Source of the DNA: Pseudomonas sp. ZH-FAD
Lineage (GTDB): Bacteria; Pseudomonadota; Gammaproteobacteria; Pseudomonadales; Pseudomonadaceae
Assembly (NCBI RefSeq): GCF_002803095.1
Contig: NZ_PGLR01000020.1
Span: 44,488 to 108,487 of the forward strand
DNA: 64,000 nt
Direction: 5' to 3'
The notes under the pieces are model-generated. The model was not told the DNA's origin and did no database searches. It saw only the letters and a program-made list of their open reading frames with translations. Both the position numbers and the translations under genes were made by a program. This document shows, piece after piece, positions 26,933-36,021 of this stretch. Positions within the stretch are counted from its first letter, which is position 1; every line of letters starts with the position of its first letter.

Positions 26933-27631
26933 CTAGCGTACCGAACGCAGCGGTGTGGAGAAACCTGGCACGACACGTGCCAGCACTTCGGCGATATAGC
27001 CGAGGAACAAGGTGCCGAGCGAACTCTTGTAGTGCTGCGGGTCGGTGCTGCCGATGGCGAGAATGCCATGCAGGCCCTGATGGTTGAGGCTGACCACGGC
27101 GGCGGAGCCAACTTGCGCCGCGTCTTCCTTGCCGAAGAGAAACTCCAGCTCGTGCGGGCGCAATACGCCGCAGATGGTCTTGCCGCCGCTGAGCAGGCCG
27201 CCGACCTGTTGATGCGCTTCGGCCGAGCTGACCGAGCGGCCGACCGGCAGCTTGTTGTCGCTGAACAGGATCAAGCCGACGAAGGGCACCTGGAATTCAT
27301 GGCGCAGGCTGTCTTCGACCACGCCGACCACTTCCTCGAGGCTGCCGGCATCGAGCAGATCCAGCACCAGGCGACGGGTCTTGTCGAACAGGCGGTCGTT
27401 GTCGCGCGCCACGTCCATCAACTGGCCAAGGCGGTGGCGCATCTCGATGTTGCGCTCGCGCAGCAGCTTGACCTGGCGTTCTACCAGCGACACGGCGTTG
27501 CCGGGCTGGTGCGGAATACGCAGCTCGGGGATCAGTTCTTCATGGTCGATGAAGAACTCCGGGTGCAGGCGCAGATAGGCCGCGACCGTTTCCGAATCGA
27601 GCGGTTTGGGCGAATCCTGCTGGTCGGTCAT
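26933..27631 (-). CDS. DUF484 family protein (GAF-like)
   Basis: A 232-residue soluble protein. It opens with [20 protein letters not shown] and [20 protein letters not shown], then a coiled segment ([20 protein letters not shown]), and ends in a GAF-like domain (about residues 95-220, with [13 protein letters not shown] and [20 protein letters not shown]). DUF484 genes regularly sit between dapF and xerC but no function is known. Its ATG overlaps the dapF stop by four bases, so the two are translationally coupled. Confidence 0.88.
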   Translation of the reverse strand: MTDQQDSPKPLDSETVAAYLRLHPEFFIDHEELIPELRIPHQPGNAVSLVERQVKLLRERNIEMRHRLGQLMDVARDNDRLFDKTRRLVLDLLDAGSLEEVVGVVEDSLRHEFQVPFVGLILFSDNKLPVGRSVSSAEAHQQVGGLLSGGKTICGVLRPHELEFLFGKEDAAQVGSAAVVSLNHQGLHGILAIGSTDPQHYKSSLGTLFLGYIAEVLARVVPGFSTPLRSVR

Positions 27632-28458
27632 AGGCGAACCTGTCCTTCGTATACGCGGGCAGCGGGCCCGGTCATCATAACCGGCTGACCTTCGCCTGCC
27701 CATTCGATGGACAGTTTGCCGCCTGGCAGTTCCAGTTGCACGGGCGAATCCATCCAGCCCTGGCGAATGGCCGCGACGGCCGCGGCGCAGGCGCCTGTGC
27801 CGCAGGCCAGGGTTTCGCCGGCACCACGCTCCCACACGCGCAGGCGCGCACGCTGACGATCCTGTATCTGCAGGAAGCCGACGTTGACCCGCTGCGGGAA
27901 GCGCGGATGGTGTTCCAGCTTCGGCCCGAGCGTGTGCACCGGCGCGTCATCGACGTTGTCGACGCGCAACACCGCATGCGGGTTGCCCATCGACAGCGCG
28001 GACAGCTCTACGCTCTGGCCGTCGACGTCGACGTGATAGGTCAGCGCGGCCTGGTCGGCCTGGAACGGCACCTGTTCCGGCTGCAGGCGCGGTGCGCCCA
28101 TGTTGACGCAGACCTGGCCATCGTTCTGCACGCGCAGCTCGATGATGCCGCTCTTGGTCTCGACGCGAATGACCTTCTTGGTGGTCAGGCGCTTGTCCAG
28201 CACGAAGCGGGCGAAGCAGCGCGCGCCGTTGCCGCACTGCTCAACTTCCGAGCCGTCGGAATTGAAGATGCGGTAACGGAAGTCGACATCCGGGTGACTC
28301 GGCGGCTCGACGATCAGCAGTTGGTCGAAACCGACACCGATGTGGCGGTCGCCCCATTGTTTGGCATGCTTGGGTTGCACGTGGGCGTGCTGACTGATCA
28401 GGTCGAGGACCATGAAGTCATTGCCCAGGCCGTGCATCTTGGTAAAGCGCAATAGCAT
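27628..28458 (-). CDS. dapF: Diaminopimelate epimerase
   Basis: A 276-residue PLP-independent epimerase that turns LL-diaminopimelate into meso-diaminopimelate for lysine and peptidoglycan. The two catalytic cysteines are Cys75 ([11 protein letters not shown]) and Cys219 ([13 protein letters not shown]). The start [20 protein letters not shown] is the family N-terminus, and length is normal. It follows lysA by ten bases and overlaps the DUF484 start. Confidence 0.95.
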   Translation of the reverse strand: MLLRFTKMHGLGNDFMVLDLISQHAHVQPKHAKQWGDRHIGVGFDQLLIVEPPSHPDVDFRYRIFNSDGSEVEQCGNGARCFARFVLDKRLTTKKVIRVETKSGIIELRVQNDGQVCVNMGAPRLQPEQVPFQADQAALTYHVDVDGQSVELSALSMGNPHAVLRVDNVDDAPVHTLGPKLEHHPRFPQRVNVGFLQIQDRQRARLRVWERGAGETLACGTGACAAAVAAIRQGWMDSPVQLELPGGKLSIEWAGEGQPVMMTGPAARVYEGQVRL

Positions 28459-28468
28459 GACGTCGCCC

Positions 28469-29716
28469 TCAGGCCGGCAGCAGGCTTTCGCCGGCATAGA
28501 GCTCTTGGACTGTCTCGCGACGACGCACTTCATAAGCCTGTTCGCCATCCACCAGCACCTCGGCGGCGCGGCCGCGGGTATTGTAGTTGGAGCTCATGAC
28601 GAAGCCATAGGCGCCTGCCGAACGCACGGCCAGCAGGTCACCCTCGGCCAGCACCAACTGACGATCCTTGGCCAGGAAGTCGCCGGTCTCGCAGATCGGT
28701 CCGACCAGGTCGTAGTTACGCGACTCGCCTTCACGCGGCTGCACCGGCGACACGTCCATCCACGCCTGATACAGAGCGGGGCGGATCAGGTCGTTCATCG
28801 CCGCATCGACGATGGCGAAGTCCTTGTGCTCGGTGTGCTTGAGGTATTCCACCTGAGTCAGCAGCACGCCGGCGTTGGCGACGATGAAGCGGCCCGGTTC
28901 GAACACCAGGCCCAGGTCGCGACCTTGCAGGCGTTTGCGCACGGCGGTGATGTAGTCGCCGGCCAGCGGCGGCTGCTCGTCGCGGTACTGCACGCCAAGG
29001 CCACCACCGAGATCCAGATGCTTGATGGTGATACCGCGCGCGGCCAGCTTGTCGACCAGCAACAACAGGCGATCCAGGGCATCGAGGAAGGGTTCGAGGG
29101 TGGTCAACTGCGAACCGATATGGCAGTCGACGCCGATCACTTCCAGGTTCGGCAACTCGGCAGCGCGGGCGTAGACCGCCTCGGCCTGCTCGATGTCGAT
29201 GCCGAACTTGTTTTCCTTGAGGCCGGTGGAAATGTACGGGTGGGTGCCGGCGTCCACGTCCGGATTGACCCGCAGCGAGACGGGCGCCTTGACGCCCAGT
29301 TCGGCAGCGACCTTCTGCAGGCGCTCCAGCTCGACGCTGGACTCGACGTTGAAGCAGTGCACGCCGACTTCCAGCGCGCGGCGCATGTCGTCGCGGCTCT
29401 TGCCAACGCCGGAGAAGACGATGCGGCTAGGCTCGCCACCGGCGGCCAGGACGCGCTCCAACTCACCGCTGGAGACGATGTCGAAGCCGGCACCGAGGCG
29501 CGCCAGCACGTTCAGCACGCCGATATTGGAGTTGGCCTTGACCGCGAAGCAGACCAGGTGCGGCATGCCGGCCAGGGCATCGGCATAGGCGCGATACTGC
29601 CCTTCGATATGGGCGCGGGAATAGACATAAGTGGGCGTGCCGAAGCGCTGGGCCAGCGCAGACAAGGCAACGCCTTCCGCGAACAGCTCGCCGTCGCGGT
29701 AGTTGAAGGCTTCCAT
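28469..29716 (-). CDS. lysA: Diaminopimelate decarboxylase
   Basis: A 415-residue fold-type III PLP enzyme making L-lysine from meso-diaminopimelate. The PLP lysine is Lys60 in [13 protein letters not shown]. Other family marks are [44 protein letters not shown] and [13 protein letters not shown], which include the substrate- and PLP-phosphate-binding residues. The start ([12 protein letters not shown]) is preceded by AGGAG. It precedes dapF in the operon and follows the small lipoprotein gene by 13 bp. Confidence 0.95.
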   Translation of the reverse strand: MEAFNYRDGELFAEGVALSALAQRFGTPTYVYSRAHIEGQYRAYADALAGMPHLVCFAVKANSNIGVLNVLARLGAGFDIVSSGELERVLAAGGEPSRIVFSGVGKSRDDMRRALEVGVHCFNVESSVELERLQKVAAELGVKAPVSLRVNPDVDAGTHPYISTGLKENKFGIDIEQAEAVYARAAELPNLEVIGVDCHIGSQLTTLEPFLDALDRLLLLVDKLAARGITIKHLDLGGGLGVQYRDEQPPLAGDYITAVRKRLQGRDLGLVFEPGRFIVANAGVLLTQVEYLKHTEHKDFAIVDAAMNDLIRPALYQAWMDVSPVQPREGESRNYDLVGPICETGDFLAKDRQLVLAEGDLLAVRSAGAYGFVMSSNYNTRGRAAEVLVDGEQAYEVRRRETVQELYAGESLLPA

Positions 29717-29729
29717 GGGGCAGCTCCTG

Positions 29730-29855
29730 TCAGAGTTCGAAACGGTCTCGGCTGTTGCCGGCGTTGTCGTCGCCCGGCAGGTACAGCGGGCCTTTCTGAC
29801 CGCAGCCAGCCAGCAGGCAAACGGCGGCGAGGAGCGCGAGGGTCAGTCGCTTCAT
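29730..29855 (-). CDS. lppL: Small lipoprotein LppL/LptM-like
   Basis: A 41-residue lipoprotein. The signal peptide MKRLTLALLAAVCLLAGC ends in a lipobox with the lipidated Cys18; the mature part begins CGQKGPLYLPGDD, the short conserved sequence of the LppL/LptM (YifL) family found next to lysA. In E. coli LptM helps maturation of the LptD lipopolysaccharide transporter; that role is a family-level inference here. It is the first gene of the lysA-dapF operon. Confidence 0.9.
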   Translation of the reverse strand: MKRLTLALLAAVCLLAGCGQKGPLYLPGDDNAGNSRDRFEL

Positions 29856-30036
29856 GGGGCAGTCCTTGAAAATAAGCGTGAATTGCGCCGGAGTATACCG
29901 ACCCCCTGCCACCTTGCCTATGCGCCCGGCGCCCGCCTGGCGGGGCGCTGGCTCGATTTGCGTCTGCATCTGGCGTGTGTGCCGAAGGCATTCGTGCCGG
30001 CTTGGGTTAGCATGCGGCGAGTAACGAGGAGCCTCG

Positions 30037-31074
30037 ATGGACAATCCCGCGATTCTGGCCGGCTCGGTCTCGGTAGCCTACCTGCAAGGTCTTATCGAAC
30101 ACCTGCAGCGCCACGGGGTGGCGGCCGACGCGCTGCTCGCCCATGCCCAGCTCAGCCCTGAAGCGCTGAGCCAGCGCGATCAGCGTATCGCGGCCAGTGC
30201 TTACCTGACGCTGCTGGGCGAAGGCGTGCGCCTGACCGGCGACCCGGACCTGGGCCTGCATCTGGGGGAATCGGTGCGGCCGGGTTATTACGGCGTGCTC
30301 GGTTACCTGATCATGAGCTGCGCGACCCTGGCCGACGCGCTGCATCGCCAGGCGCGCTATGCCTCGCTGGTTGGCAACCTGGGGCTGGTCGTGCTCGACG
30401 ACGAGCCCGCTCGGCCCGACAGCGAGGCGCTGGTCGCCCACAGCTGGCAGCCGTTGCTGGCGCAGCAGCAGCGCCAGCTGAGTGAAGAAACCCTGGCCGG
30501 CTGGGTCAGTTTTGGACGCTGGATCAGCGGTCTGGATATCGCGCCGACCGAGGTGCGCTTCCAGCATCCGGCGCCGGCGGATACCTCTGAGCACGCGCGC
30601 ATCTTTCGCTGCCCGGTGCTATTCGATCAACCCGACAATGCCCTGATCTTTCCCAAACGCCTGCTGGCGGCGCCGCTGAACCAGGCCGACGCCCAGGTGC
30701 GTGGCATGCTCGATGCCTACGCTGATCGCCTGCTGGCCGAGCTCAATCAGGGCAACAGCGTGCTCGATCGCGCGCGCCTGGAGCTGGCGCGCCAGTTGCC
30801 GGAGCAGGGGCCTGATCTGGAGGCCATCGCCGCTGCTCTGGCGCTAAGCCCAAGGACCTTGCAGCGGCGCTTGCGTGAGGGCGGGCTATCGTTCAGCCAA
30901 TTGGTCGACGAAACCCGCCAGCAACTGGTGCTGCACTACCTGCGAGACCCCGCACTGGAGCTGGCGGAAATCGCCTTTCTGGTCGGTTTCAGCGAGCCGG
31001 GTTCGCTGGCGCGCGCATTTCGTCGCTGGACGGGAACGAGTCCGGGCGAGTACCGTCGCCACCTTTGCGCCTAG
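30037..31074 (+). CDS. AraC-family regulator with arabinose-binding-like N-terminal domain
   Basis: A 345-residue regulator. Residues about 20-205 form the PF12625-type sensor region (GVAADALLAHAQLSPEAL, YYGVLGYLIMSCATLADAL). The C-terminal double helix-turn-helix (about 245-340) contains ALALSPRTLQRRLREGGLSF, LVDETRQQLVLHYLRD and the second motif LAEIAFLVGFSEPGSLARAF with FRRWTGTSPGEYRR. The family includes OruR-like and other amino acid or lipid catabolism regulators. Ligand and targets are unknown: the neighbours lppL/lysA (divergent) and cyaY (downstream) are housekeeping genes. I do not recall an AraC gene at this place in P. aeruginosa, so it may be an insertion. Start has AACGAGGAG upstream. 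Confidence 0.88.
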   Translation: MDNPAILAGSVSVAYLQGLIEHLQRHGVAADALLAHAQLSPEALSQRDQRIAASAYLTLLGEGVRLTGDPDLGLHLGESVRPGYYGVLGYLIMSCATLADALHRQARYASLVGNLGLVVLDDEPARPDSEALVAHSWQPLLAQQQRQLSEETLAGWVSFGRWISGLDIAPTEVRFQHPAPADTSEHARIFRCPVLFDQPDNALIFPKRLLAAPLNQADAQVRGMLDAYADRLLAELNQGNSVLDRARLELARQLPEQGPDLEAIAAALALSPRTLQRRLREGGLSFSQLVDETRQQLVLHYLRDPALELAEIAFLVGFSEPGSLARAFRRWTGTSPGEYRRHLCA

Positions 31075-31142
31075 GCCGCTAGCCTGGTCTTGCGTTTTCG
31101 CCTAATTTTTCTGCAGTCGCTGCATCTAGTGAGGACACCCCG

Positions 31143-31475
31143 ATGAGCCTGAGCGAAGCCCGCTTTCACGACCTGGTCGATGCCACCCAGCAGGCGGTGG
31201 AGGACATCTTCGACGACAGCGGTCTGGACGTCGATCTGGAAAACAGCGCCGGTGTGCTGACGGTGCGTTTCGACAATGGCAGCCAGCTGATCTTCAGCCG
31301 TCAGGAGCCGATTCGTCAGCTGTGGCTGGCCGCGCGCTCCGGTGGCTTCCACTTCGACTACGACGAGGCCGACGGCCGCTGGATCTGCGATACCAGCGAC
31401 GAACAGCTGGGTGAAATGCTGGTACGCATCACGCTCGAGCAGTCGGGCGCCGAGCTGGAGTTCGATGAGCTCTGA
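31143..31475 (+). CDS. cyaY: Frataxin-like iron-sulfur assembly protein CyaY
   Basis: A 110-residue bacterial frataxin. The N-terminal acidic helix (MSLSEARFHDLVDATQQAVE, then DIFDD) carries the iron-binding carboxylates; the sheet has GVLTVRFDNGSQLIFSRQEP and QLWLAARSGGFHFDY, the most conserved part of the family. It binds IscS and modulates Fe-S cluster assembly. It overlaps the next gene by eleven bases. Context lysA-lppL-cyaY-rnk-cyaA is the standard Pseudomonas order apart from the AraC gene. Confidence 0.93.
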   Translation: MSLSEARFHDLVDATQQAVEDIFDDSGLDVDLENSAGVLTVRFDNGSQLIFSRQEPIRQLWLAARSGGFHFDYDEADGRWICDTSDEQLGEMLVRITLEQSGAELEFDEL

Positions 31476-31662
31476 GCCGAACGTGGCGCCGCTGGCTTCG
31501 CCGTGCCGGCGCCAGTGTTGCCTCGACGAACACGAGCAGTGCCTCGGTTGCGGTCGTACCCTGCAGGAGATTCTCGACTGGGGCGCGGCCGATAACGCGC
31601 GGCGCCGCTTGATCTGCCAGGCCGCCGAGCAGCGGTTGCGCGAGCGCAAACGGGCGCACTGA
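31465..31662 (+). CDS. DUF1289 cysteine-rich protein
   Basis: A 65-residue protein with the DUF1289 pattern: Cys14 and Cys18-Cys19 (SPCRRQCCLDE), then Cys26 and Cys29 (CLGCGRTLQEILDW), followed by a basic helix. The family is thought to bind an Fe-S cluster or metal, without proven function. Its ATG lies inside the end of cyaY with GGAG four bases upstream, so it is translationally coupled to a protein of Fe-S assembly, which fits a metal-related role. Confidence 0.85.
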   Translation: MSSEPNVAPLASPCRRQCCLDEHEQCLGCGRTLQEILDWGAADNARRRLICQAAEQRLRERKRAH

Positions 31663-31672
31663 CCCGGCGGTC

Positions 31673-31700
31673 TTGTTTATTTGTCCGGCTGTGTTAGGGT
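31673..31700 (+). promoter_or_regulatory. Candidate promoter before rnk
   Basis: TTGTTT (31673-31678) and TAGGGT (31695-31700), separated by 16 bases, could be a sigma-70 promoter whose transcript would begin near 31707, just before the hairpin at 31719. Confidence 0.35.
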
Positions 31701-31718
31701 CGACAGAACATTCAGCTG

Positions 31719-31750
31719 AACCCCGCCTTCGGGCGGGGTTTTGCTTTTTT
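31719..31750 (+). terminator. Terminator/attenuator hairpin in front of rnk
   Basis: AACCCCGCC-TTCG-GGCGGGGTT stem with UUCG loop, then TTGCTTTTTT. It terminates the cyaY operon, but because a promoter-like sequence precedes it, it may also lie in the rnk leader. Confidence 0.85.
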
Positions 31751-31780
31751 ACGGTTTACGCAAGGAGTCCGCCCGGCATC

Positions 31781-32188
31781 ATGAACAGCTCACCGACCAT
31801 CACCATTACTCGCCTCGATCTGCAGCGTCTGGAGCGCCTGCTCGACAGCCTGGACGAGTTCGGCCCTGGCGCCCAGGCGCTGCAGGCTGAGCTGGATCGC
31901 GCCGAAGTGGTGGGGCACGACGAGGTGCCGGCTGGTGTGGTGACCATGAATTCGCGCGTGCACTGCCGCGAGGAGAGCAGCGGCAAGGACTATCACCTGA
32001 CCCTGGTCTACCCGCAGGATGCCGGTGGCGAAGGCAAGGTCAGCATCCTCGCGCCAGTCGGCAGCGCCTTGCTCGGTCTGTCCGTCGGTCAGCACATCGA
32101 CTGGCCGGCGCCGGGCGGCAAGCAGCTCAAATTGACCCTGCTGGAAGTCGAATACCAACCGGAAGCAGCAGGCGAATACGACCGCTGA
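31781..32188 (+). CDS. rnk: Regulator of nucleoside diphosphate kinase (GreA/GreB-like)
   Basis: A 135-residue Rnk protein. It has a short N-terminal coiled-coil (RLDLQRLERLLDSLDEFGPG) and the GreA/GreB-type C-terminal domain with DYHLTLVYPQDAG and VSILAPVGSALLGLSVGQHI. Rnk binds RNA polymerase in E. coli; in P. aeruginosa it was found by effects on nucleoside diphosphate kinase and alginate production. The start ATG lies 13 bases after AAGGAG, longer than usual, but upstream in-frame codons fall in the terminator. Adjacent to cyaA as in P. aeruginosa. Confidence 0.9.
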   Translation: MNSSPTITITRLDLQRLERLLDSLDEFGPGAQALQAELDRAEVVGHDEVPAGVVTMNSRVHCREESSGKDYHLTLVYPQDAGGEGKVSILAPVGSALLGLSVGQHIDWPAPGGKQLKLTLLEVEYQPEAAGEYDR

Positions 32189-32246
32189 CGCCTTTCTCCA
32201 GGCTGGGCTAGAGTGAGGTTTCCGCTAATGGCAAGGAGGCCTCGCC

Positions 32247-33047
32247 ATGCCGAGTCTGCCGCTGTATTTCCCGCCGTCCTACCAGTTGTCGCGCGCCTTG
32301 CTTTGCGCCGAGCTGCTGATGGCCGCCTACGACCAGTACGAGCAATGGCTGGCGCAGCAGTGCCCGCGCACGCCCGAGCACTTTCATTGGCAACAGCCTG
32401 ATCTGGAGGGCTGGCAGCTTTCCGCGCCAATCTGGAGCGTGCTCAGCGAGTGGCATGTGTTCAATGAGTCCGAGCCCTTCGGCTTCGCCGCGCGGGATCC
32501 GCAGGGTGATTGCTACCTGGTGTTTCGCGGCACCGAGTCGGTGCAGGACTGGCTCGATGACGTCGACCTGGATCAGCGCGACTACCCCTGGCAGGCTGGG
32601 GCGGGTCTGGTGCACGACGGCTTTCTGAAACTCTACACCTCGTTGCGTGACCAGGCTCTGCTGGCACTGGACGGCTTGCAGCCGCAGGCGCGGCTCTGGG
32701 CCTGTGGTCACAGCCTGGGCAGCACCTTGAGTACGCTGGTGGTGCCGGATCTGCTGCTGCGCTGGCCTGCATTGCCGCTGCAGCATTACAACTTTGCCAG
32801 CCCGCGTCTGGCGTCCCCGGCGTTCGCCAGCTATTACAACGGGCTGGCCGTGCCGACTTACCGGTTGGTCAACGACAGCGACCTGGTGCCCGAGGTGCCA
32901 GCGGCGGACAGTGATCGCTGGTTCTATCAGCACCTGGGCTTGCCGGTGACCTTCACCGCCACTTACGGAGGTGTCGCCGCCAACCACAGCATGGGCGGCT
33001 GCTACCTCTATGCACTGAATAATCCGGATGCGCCGATGAAGGGCTAG
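32247..33047 (+). CDS. Lipase family (class 3) alpha/beta hydrolase
   Basis: A 266-residue protein of the fungal-type (class 3) lipase fold. The nucleophile elbow is GHSLGS with Ser156; Asp212 (NDSDLVPEVP) and His247 (ANHSMGGCYLY) complete a catalytic triad, and CYLVFRGTESVQDWLDDVDL holds the oxyanion-loop arginine/glycine segment. No signal peptide is seen, so it is probably cytoplasmic. Substrate is unknown. Its TAG stop overlaps the stop of the convergent cyaA in a shared CTAG. Confidence 0.87.
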   Translation: MPSLPLYFPPSYQLSRALLCAELLMAAYDQYEQWLAQQCPRTPEHFHWQQPDLEGWQLSAPIWSVLSEWHVFNESEPFGFAARDPQGDCYLVFRGTESVQDWLDDVDLDQRDYPWQAGAGLVHDGFLKLYTSLRDQALLALDGLQPQARLWACGHSLGSTLSTLVVPDLLLRWPALPLQHYNFASPRLASPAFASYYNGLAVPTYRLVNDSDLVPEVPAADSDRWFYQHLGLPVTFTATYGGVAANHSMGGCYLYALNNPDAPMKG

Positions 33048-35902
33048 ACCTGCTGCAGCGCCGTATTGAGGGCATCTTCCAGCCCGCTCTTGGAGTGCAG
33101 GTAATGCACCGTTTGCGCCTGTTGCCCGGCCAGTACGGCGGACAGGTCGAGGTCGGTGATGTAGCAGGGATAGCGTTCGCCGCCGGCACGCTGGGCGAGG
33201 ATGTGCTGCGCCACGGCGCGATACAGCTCGCGGCCGTACTCCAGCTCGGAGAATTCGCGATGGTTGCAGTACAGGGTGACGTGGCGCTGACGACCGTCGC
33301 CTGGCTCGACGATGGCCTGCACATCGTAGAACGGATGGCTGACCTGCGCCTCGGGCGCCGGTCTGCGCTCGAGGCGCTGAGCCCGTAATGGCGCCGCCGG
33401 CAGCAGTTGGTAGTAGAGAATTTCCAGGGGCGGCTGGTTGTCGGCGCCATCGAGCGGCAGCATGGCATTGCGCCTATACAGCAGTGACTGCAGGAAGCGA
33501 TGGATCGGCGTCAGCAGGCTCTGCTCATCGCGAAATGGCAGGCGCCGGCGCCAGAGTGCATTGCGTTCATCGAGCAGGGTCAGTTCCGCTTCGCCGCTGG
33601 TTTCGTGCAGGCGATAGAACACCTGGATGCACTGTGGGCGGCCCATGGGCAGGATCAGCGCGAGGTCGTCGCCATCGAGGGCATGGCGGTCCAGGTGCAG
33701 GGGGCTGTAGAGCTCCTGTTCGGCGCCGAGGTGCTCCAGCAGTGCTGGCAGATCACCCAGAGCAGTGTGGCTGACCTGGCCGGGCGTCAGCTGCAACACG
33801 TGGTAATGCTGACGTACCTGCACCAGATAGCGTGATTGGCGACCTTCGGCATAGGTGTTGAGCAGGTCGCGCAGCAACTCGTCAACGCGTTCGGCAATCG
33901 GCTGGGCGCGATTACGACAGTAGCAGCGCACCTGTACCTGGGGTTGCGGGCCGCCGATCGGCAAGCTGTTGAGCAGATCGCGCAGGCAGTCGAGCAGGGC
34001 GTCGGTGCCGTCATGGCGGCTGACCTGCAGTTCGTTCCAGCTGTTGAGCACCACCTGATCGAGGGTCAATACCAGGTTCTCGCGCACCCCCGAATAGCCC
34101 AGCGCATCGGTGCGCCCGGTGGTCATGTGCACGTTCATCTGGCTGTGCTGCCTGAGCGGGTCTACCCCGACATTGACCAGCAACAGTACCTGGCTGGGGA
34201 TGCTGGCGCGCAACAGGGCGGCCTCTTCGACGCTGGGCTGCGGCAAGGGGAAGCTTTGCTGCAGGCTGGCGATCAGGTTGGACAGTTCGAAATCGGTCAG
34301 GTCGCTGGCGCCCGGATGCAGCGACAGGCGCGTGCTGCTGTCGATCACGCCGTTGCGATGGCACCAGGCGAGCAGTTCGATCAGTTCGCGCGAGCGCTTT
34401 AGCGGGGCAAAGTCGTTCCACTCCTGGGCGCCCAGGCTGCCGTTGAACAGCGCCCACTGGTATTCGTTGGGCGCCTCGGGACTGGGGTGTTGGACCAGGG
34501 TCAGGGTGTCTTCGGCCAGGTCCGGGGCGATGCCGGGGTTGATGTACTCCACCTTGCCGGCCTTGCGCTCGAAGGCTGCATACAGGCGCCGGCCCAGCAC
34601 GTTGAGGTCACGGTTGTTCAGCGAACTGCCGGTCTCGGCACTGCGGGCGAACTGCGAGAGAAAGCGGTAGCTGTAGGTCAGCTCGTTGACCAGCACGCGG
34701 CGCTCGGCGGCGACCTGGCGCACCTTCCACTGGCTGCGACTGTCGAGCACGTTGAGCTGGCGGCTGTGCCAGCCCCATTCAGCAGTCAGACGCTCGAGCA
34801 GCAGGCGCTGCCAGCTTTTGGCGCGGCCGCGCGTCGGTGGGCGGCTGACCTTCTTGTTCACCTTCAGGTACAGGCAGCGGCGAATCAGCTCCAGCCTTTC
34901 CTGATCGCCGCGCGCGCTCAGATACTCTTCCAGGCGACGGTAGACGACGATGTAGGGGTCCAGTTCGTCGAGGTCCAGGCGGCCTTCGAACACCGCCCGT
35001 TTGAAACGCAGCGCCAGGCACTCGACCTTGGGATGCTCGCTGGCGTAGACCTCGGTCAGCAATAGCTTGAGTACCGACTTGTAGGGCGACTCGATGCCCT
35101 TGTACAGCTGCCACATGCCGGCGCCGATAAACTCTTCCGGTGGGATATGTGCCAGGTTGCCGAGGTCGAGTACGTCCTCTGCACGTACAAAGCGTTTGCT
35201 CAGTAGGGTGCGGCAATAGTCGTGGTAGCGCCTTTCCTCGTAGACCGGCACCAGCCACCAGAGCGGCGTACGACCGCCTAGCCAGATGGCGGTGCGGTAG
35301 AACTCGTCGAGCAGCAGATAATGCTGGGTGGTGCCGCAATCATCGGAGGTTAGTTGCGCCTCACGCGCGCCCTGGGTGAAGCGCTGCGGGTCGACCAGAA
35401 AGACATGCACTTCGGCGCCCTGGGTGGCGGCCCAGCTTTCCAGTTGATCGCACTTCTTGCGCAGGTCCTGCAGTTCCTGCGCCGTGAGGTTGGGCGAGTG
35501 GCATAACCACAGGTCCATATCGCTCTGCTCGGCTTGCGCCACGGTGCCCAGGCTACCCATCAGGAACAGCCCATGCAGCGGCGCGGCGCCCTGGCCACGA
35601 CGTGGCTTGTAGACGAAGGAGCGGGTCAGGCGCTGGACTTCGGCGAGGCTGGCATCATCCGGCTCGAAGCCGCTGAGGCCGGCCGGCGTGCTGGCCGAGA
35701 CATAGCCAGGCAGCAGTGGATGATTGACGTGCAGCAGCAATGGCAACAGCTTGAGGACCAGTTGCTGGCGTGTGGACAGCGCCTCCATGGCCCGCAGCAG
35801 GCGGCCCTGATTGATCTGCAGAAAGCGCGCGCGCAATTGCGCCAGCACCTTGCGGTCGATGCCGTCATCAATATCGGGGCGTATTTCCTGCGTGCGCGTC
35901 AT
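33044..35902 (-). CDS. cyaA: Class I adenylate cyclase
   Basis: A 952-residue class I adenylate cyclase making cAMP for Vfr/CRP-type regulation. The N-terminal catalytic domain has the nucleotidyltransferase signature Gly117-Ser118 ... Asp128-x-Asp130 (GSLGTVAQAEQSDMDLWLCH); the long C-terminal half is the regulatory region of this family (for example GRLDLDELDPYIVVYRRLEE and LSLHPGASDLTDFELSNLIA). The start MTRTQEIRPDIDDG and length match the P. aeruginosa protein. In P. aeruginosa CyaA contributes less cAMP than CyaB. It lies beside rnk and cyaY as expected. Confidence 0.94.
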   Translation of the reverse strand: MTRTQEIRPDIDDGIDRKVLAQLRARFLQINQGRLLRAMEALSTRQQLVLKLLPLLLHVNHPLLPGYVSASTPAGLSGFEPDDASLAEVQRLTRSFVYKPRRGQGAAPLHGLFLMGSLGTVAQAEQSDMDLWLCHSPNLTAQELQDLRKKCDQLESWAATQGAEVHVFLVDPQRFTQGAREAQLTSDDCGTTQHYLLLDEFYRTAIWLGGRTPLWWLVPVYEERRYHDYCRTLLSKRFVRAEDVLDLGNLAHIPPEEFIGAGMWQLYKGIESPYKSVLKLLLTEVYASEHPKVECLALRFKRAVFEGRLDLDELDPYIVVYRRLEEYLSARGDQERLELIRRCLYLKVNKKVSRPPTRGRAKSWQRLLLERLTAEWGWHSRQLNVLDSRSQWKVRQVAAERRVLVNELTYSYRFLSQFARSAETGSSLNNRDLNVLGRRLYAAFERKAGKVEYINPGIAPDLAEDTLTLVQHPSPEAPNEYQWALFNGSLGAQEWNDFAPLKRSRELIELLAWCHRNGVIDSSTRLSLHPGASDLTDFELSNLIASLQQSFPLPQPSVEEAALLRASIPSQVLLLVNVGVDPLRQHSQMNVHMTTGRTDALGYSGVRENLVLTLDQVVLNSWNELQVSRHDGTDALLDCLRDLLNSLPIGGPQPQVQVRCYCRNRAQPIAERVDELLRDLLNTYAEGRQSRYLVQVRQHYHVLQLTPGQVSHTALGDLPALLEHLGAEQELYSPLHLDRHALDGDDLALILPMGRPQCIQVFYRLHETSGEAELTLLDERNALWRRRLPFRDEQSLLTPIHRFLQSLLYRRNAMLPLDGADNQPPLEILYYQLLPAAPLRAQRLERRPAPEAQVSHPFYDVQAIVEPGDGRQRHVTLYCNHREFSELEYGRELYRAVAQHILAQRAGGERYPCYITDLDLSAVLAGQQAQTVHYLHSKSGLEDALNTALQQV

Positions 35903-36021
35903 GCTCGAACTCTACTGCAGATCCGGCAAGCCTATCAGCGGCAGGCTCGCCAGTGCAGTGCCTTTGACGCTATATCGCCCGCCGCGCCTTTCCCTTAAGG
36001 GCGGCCGGCGGGCAACCGAGA

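Noticed and set aside
28412..29869. 485-codon frame opposite lysA
   Set aside because: Shadow frame; lysA has conserved active-site motifs on the other strand.
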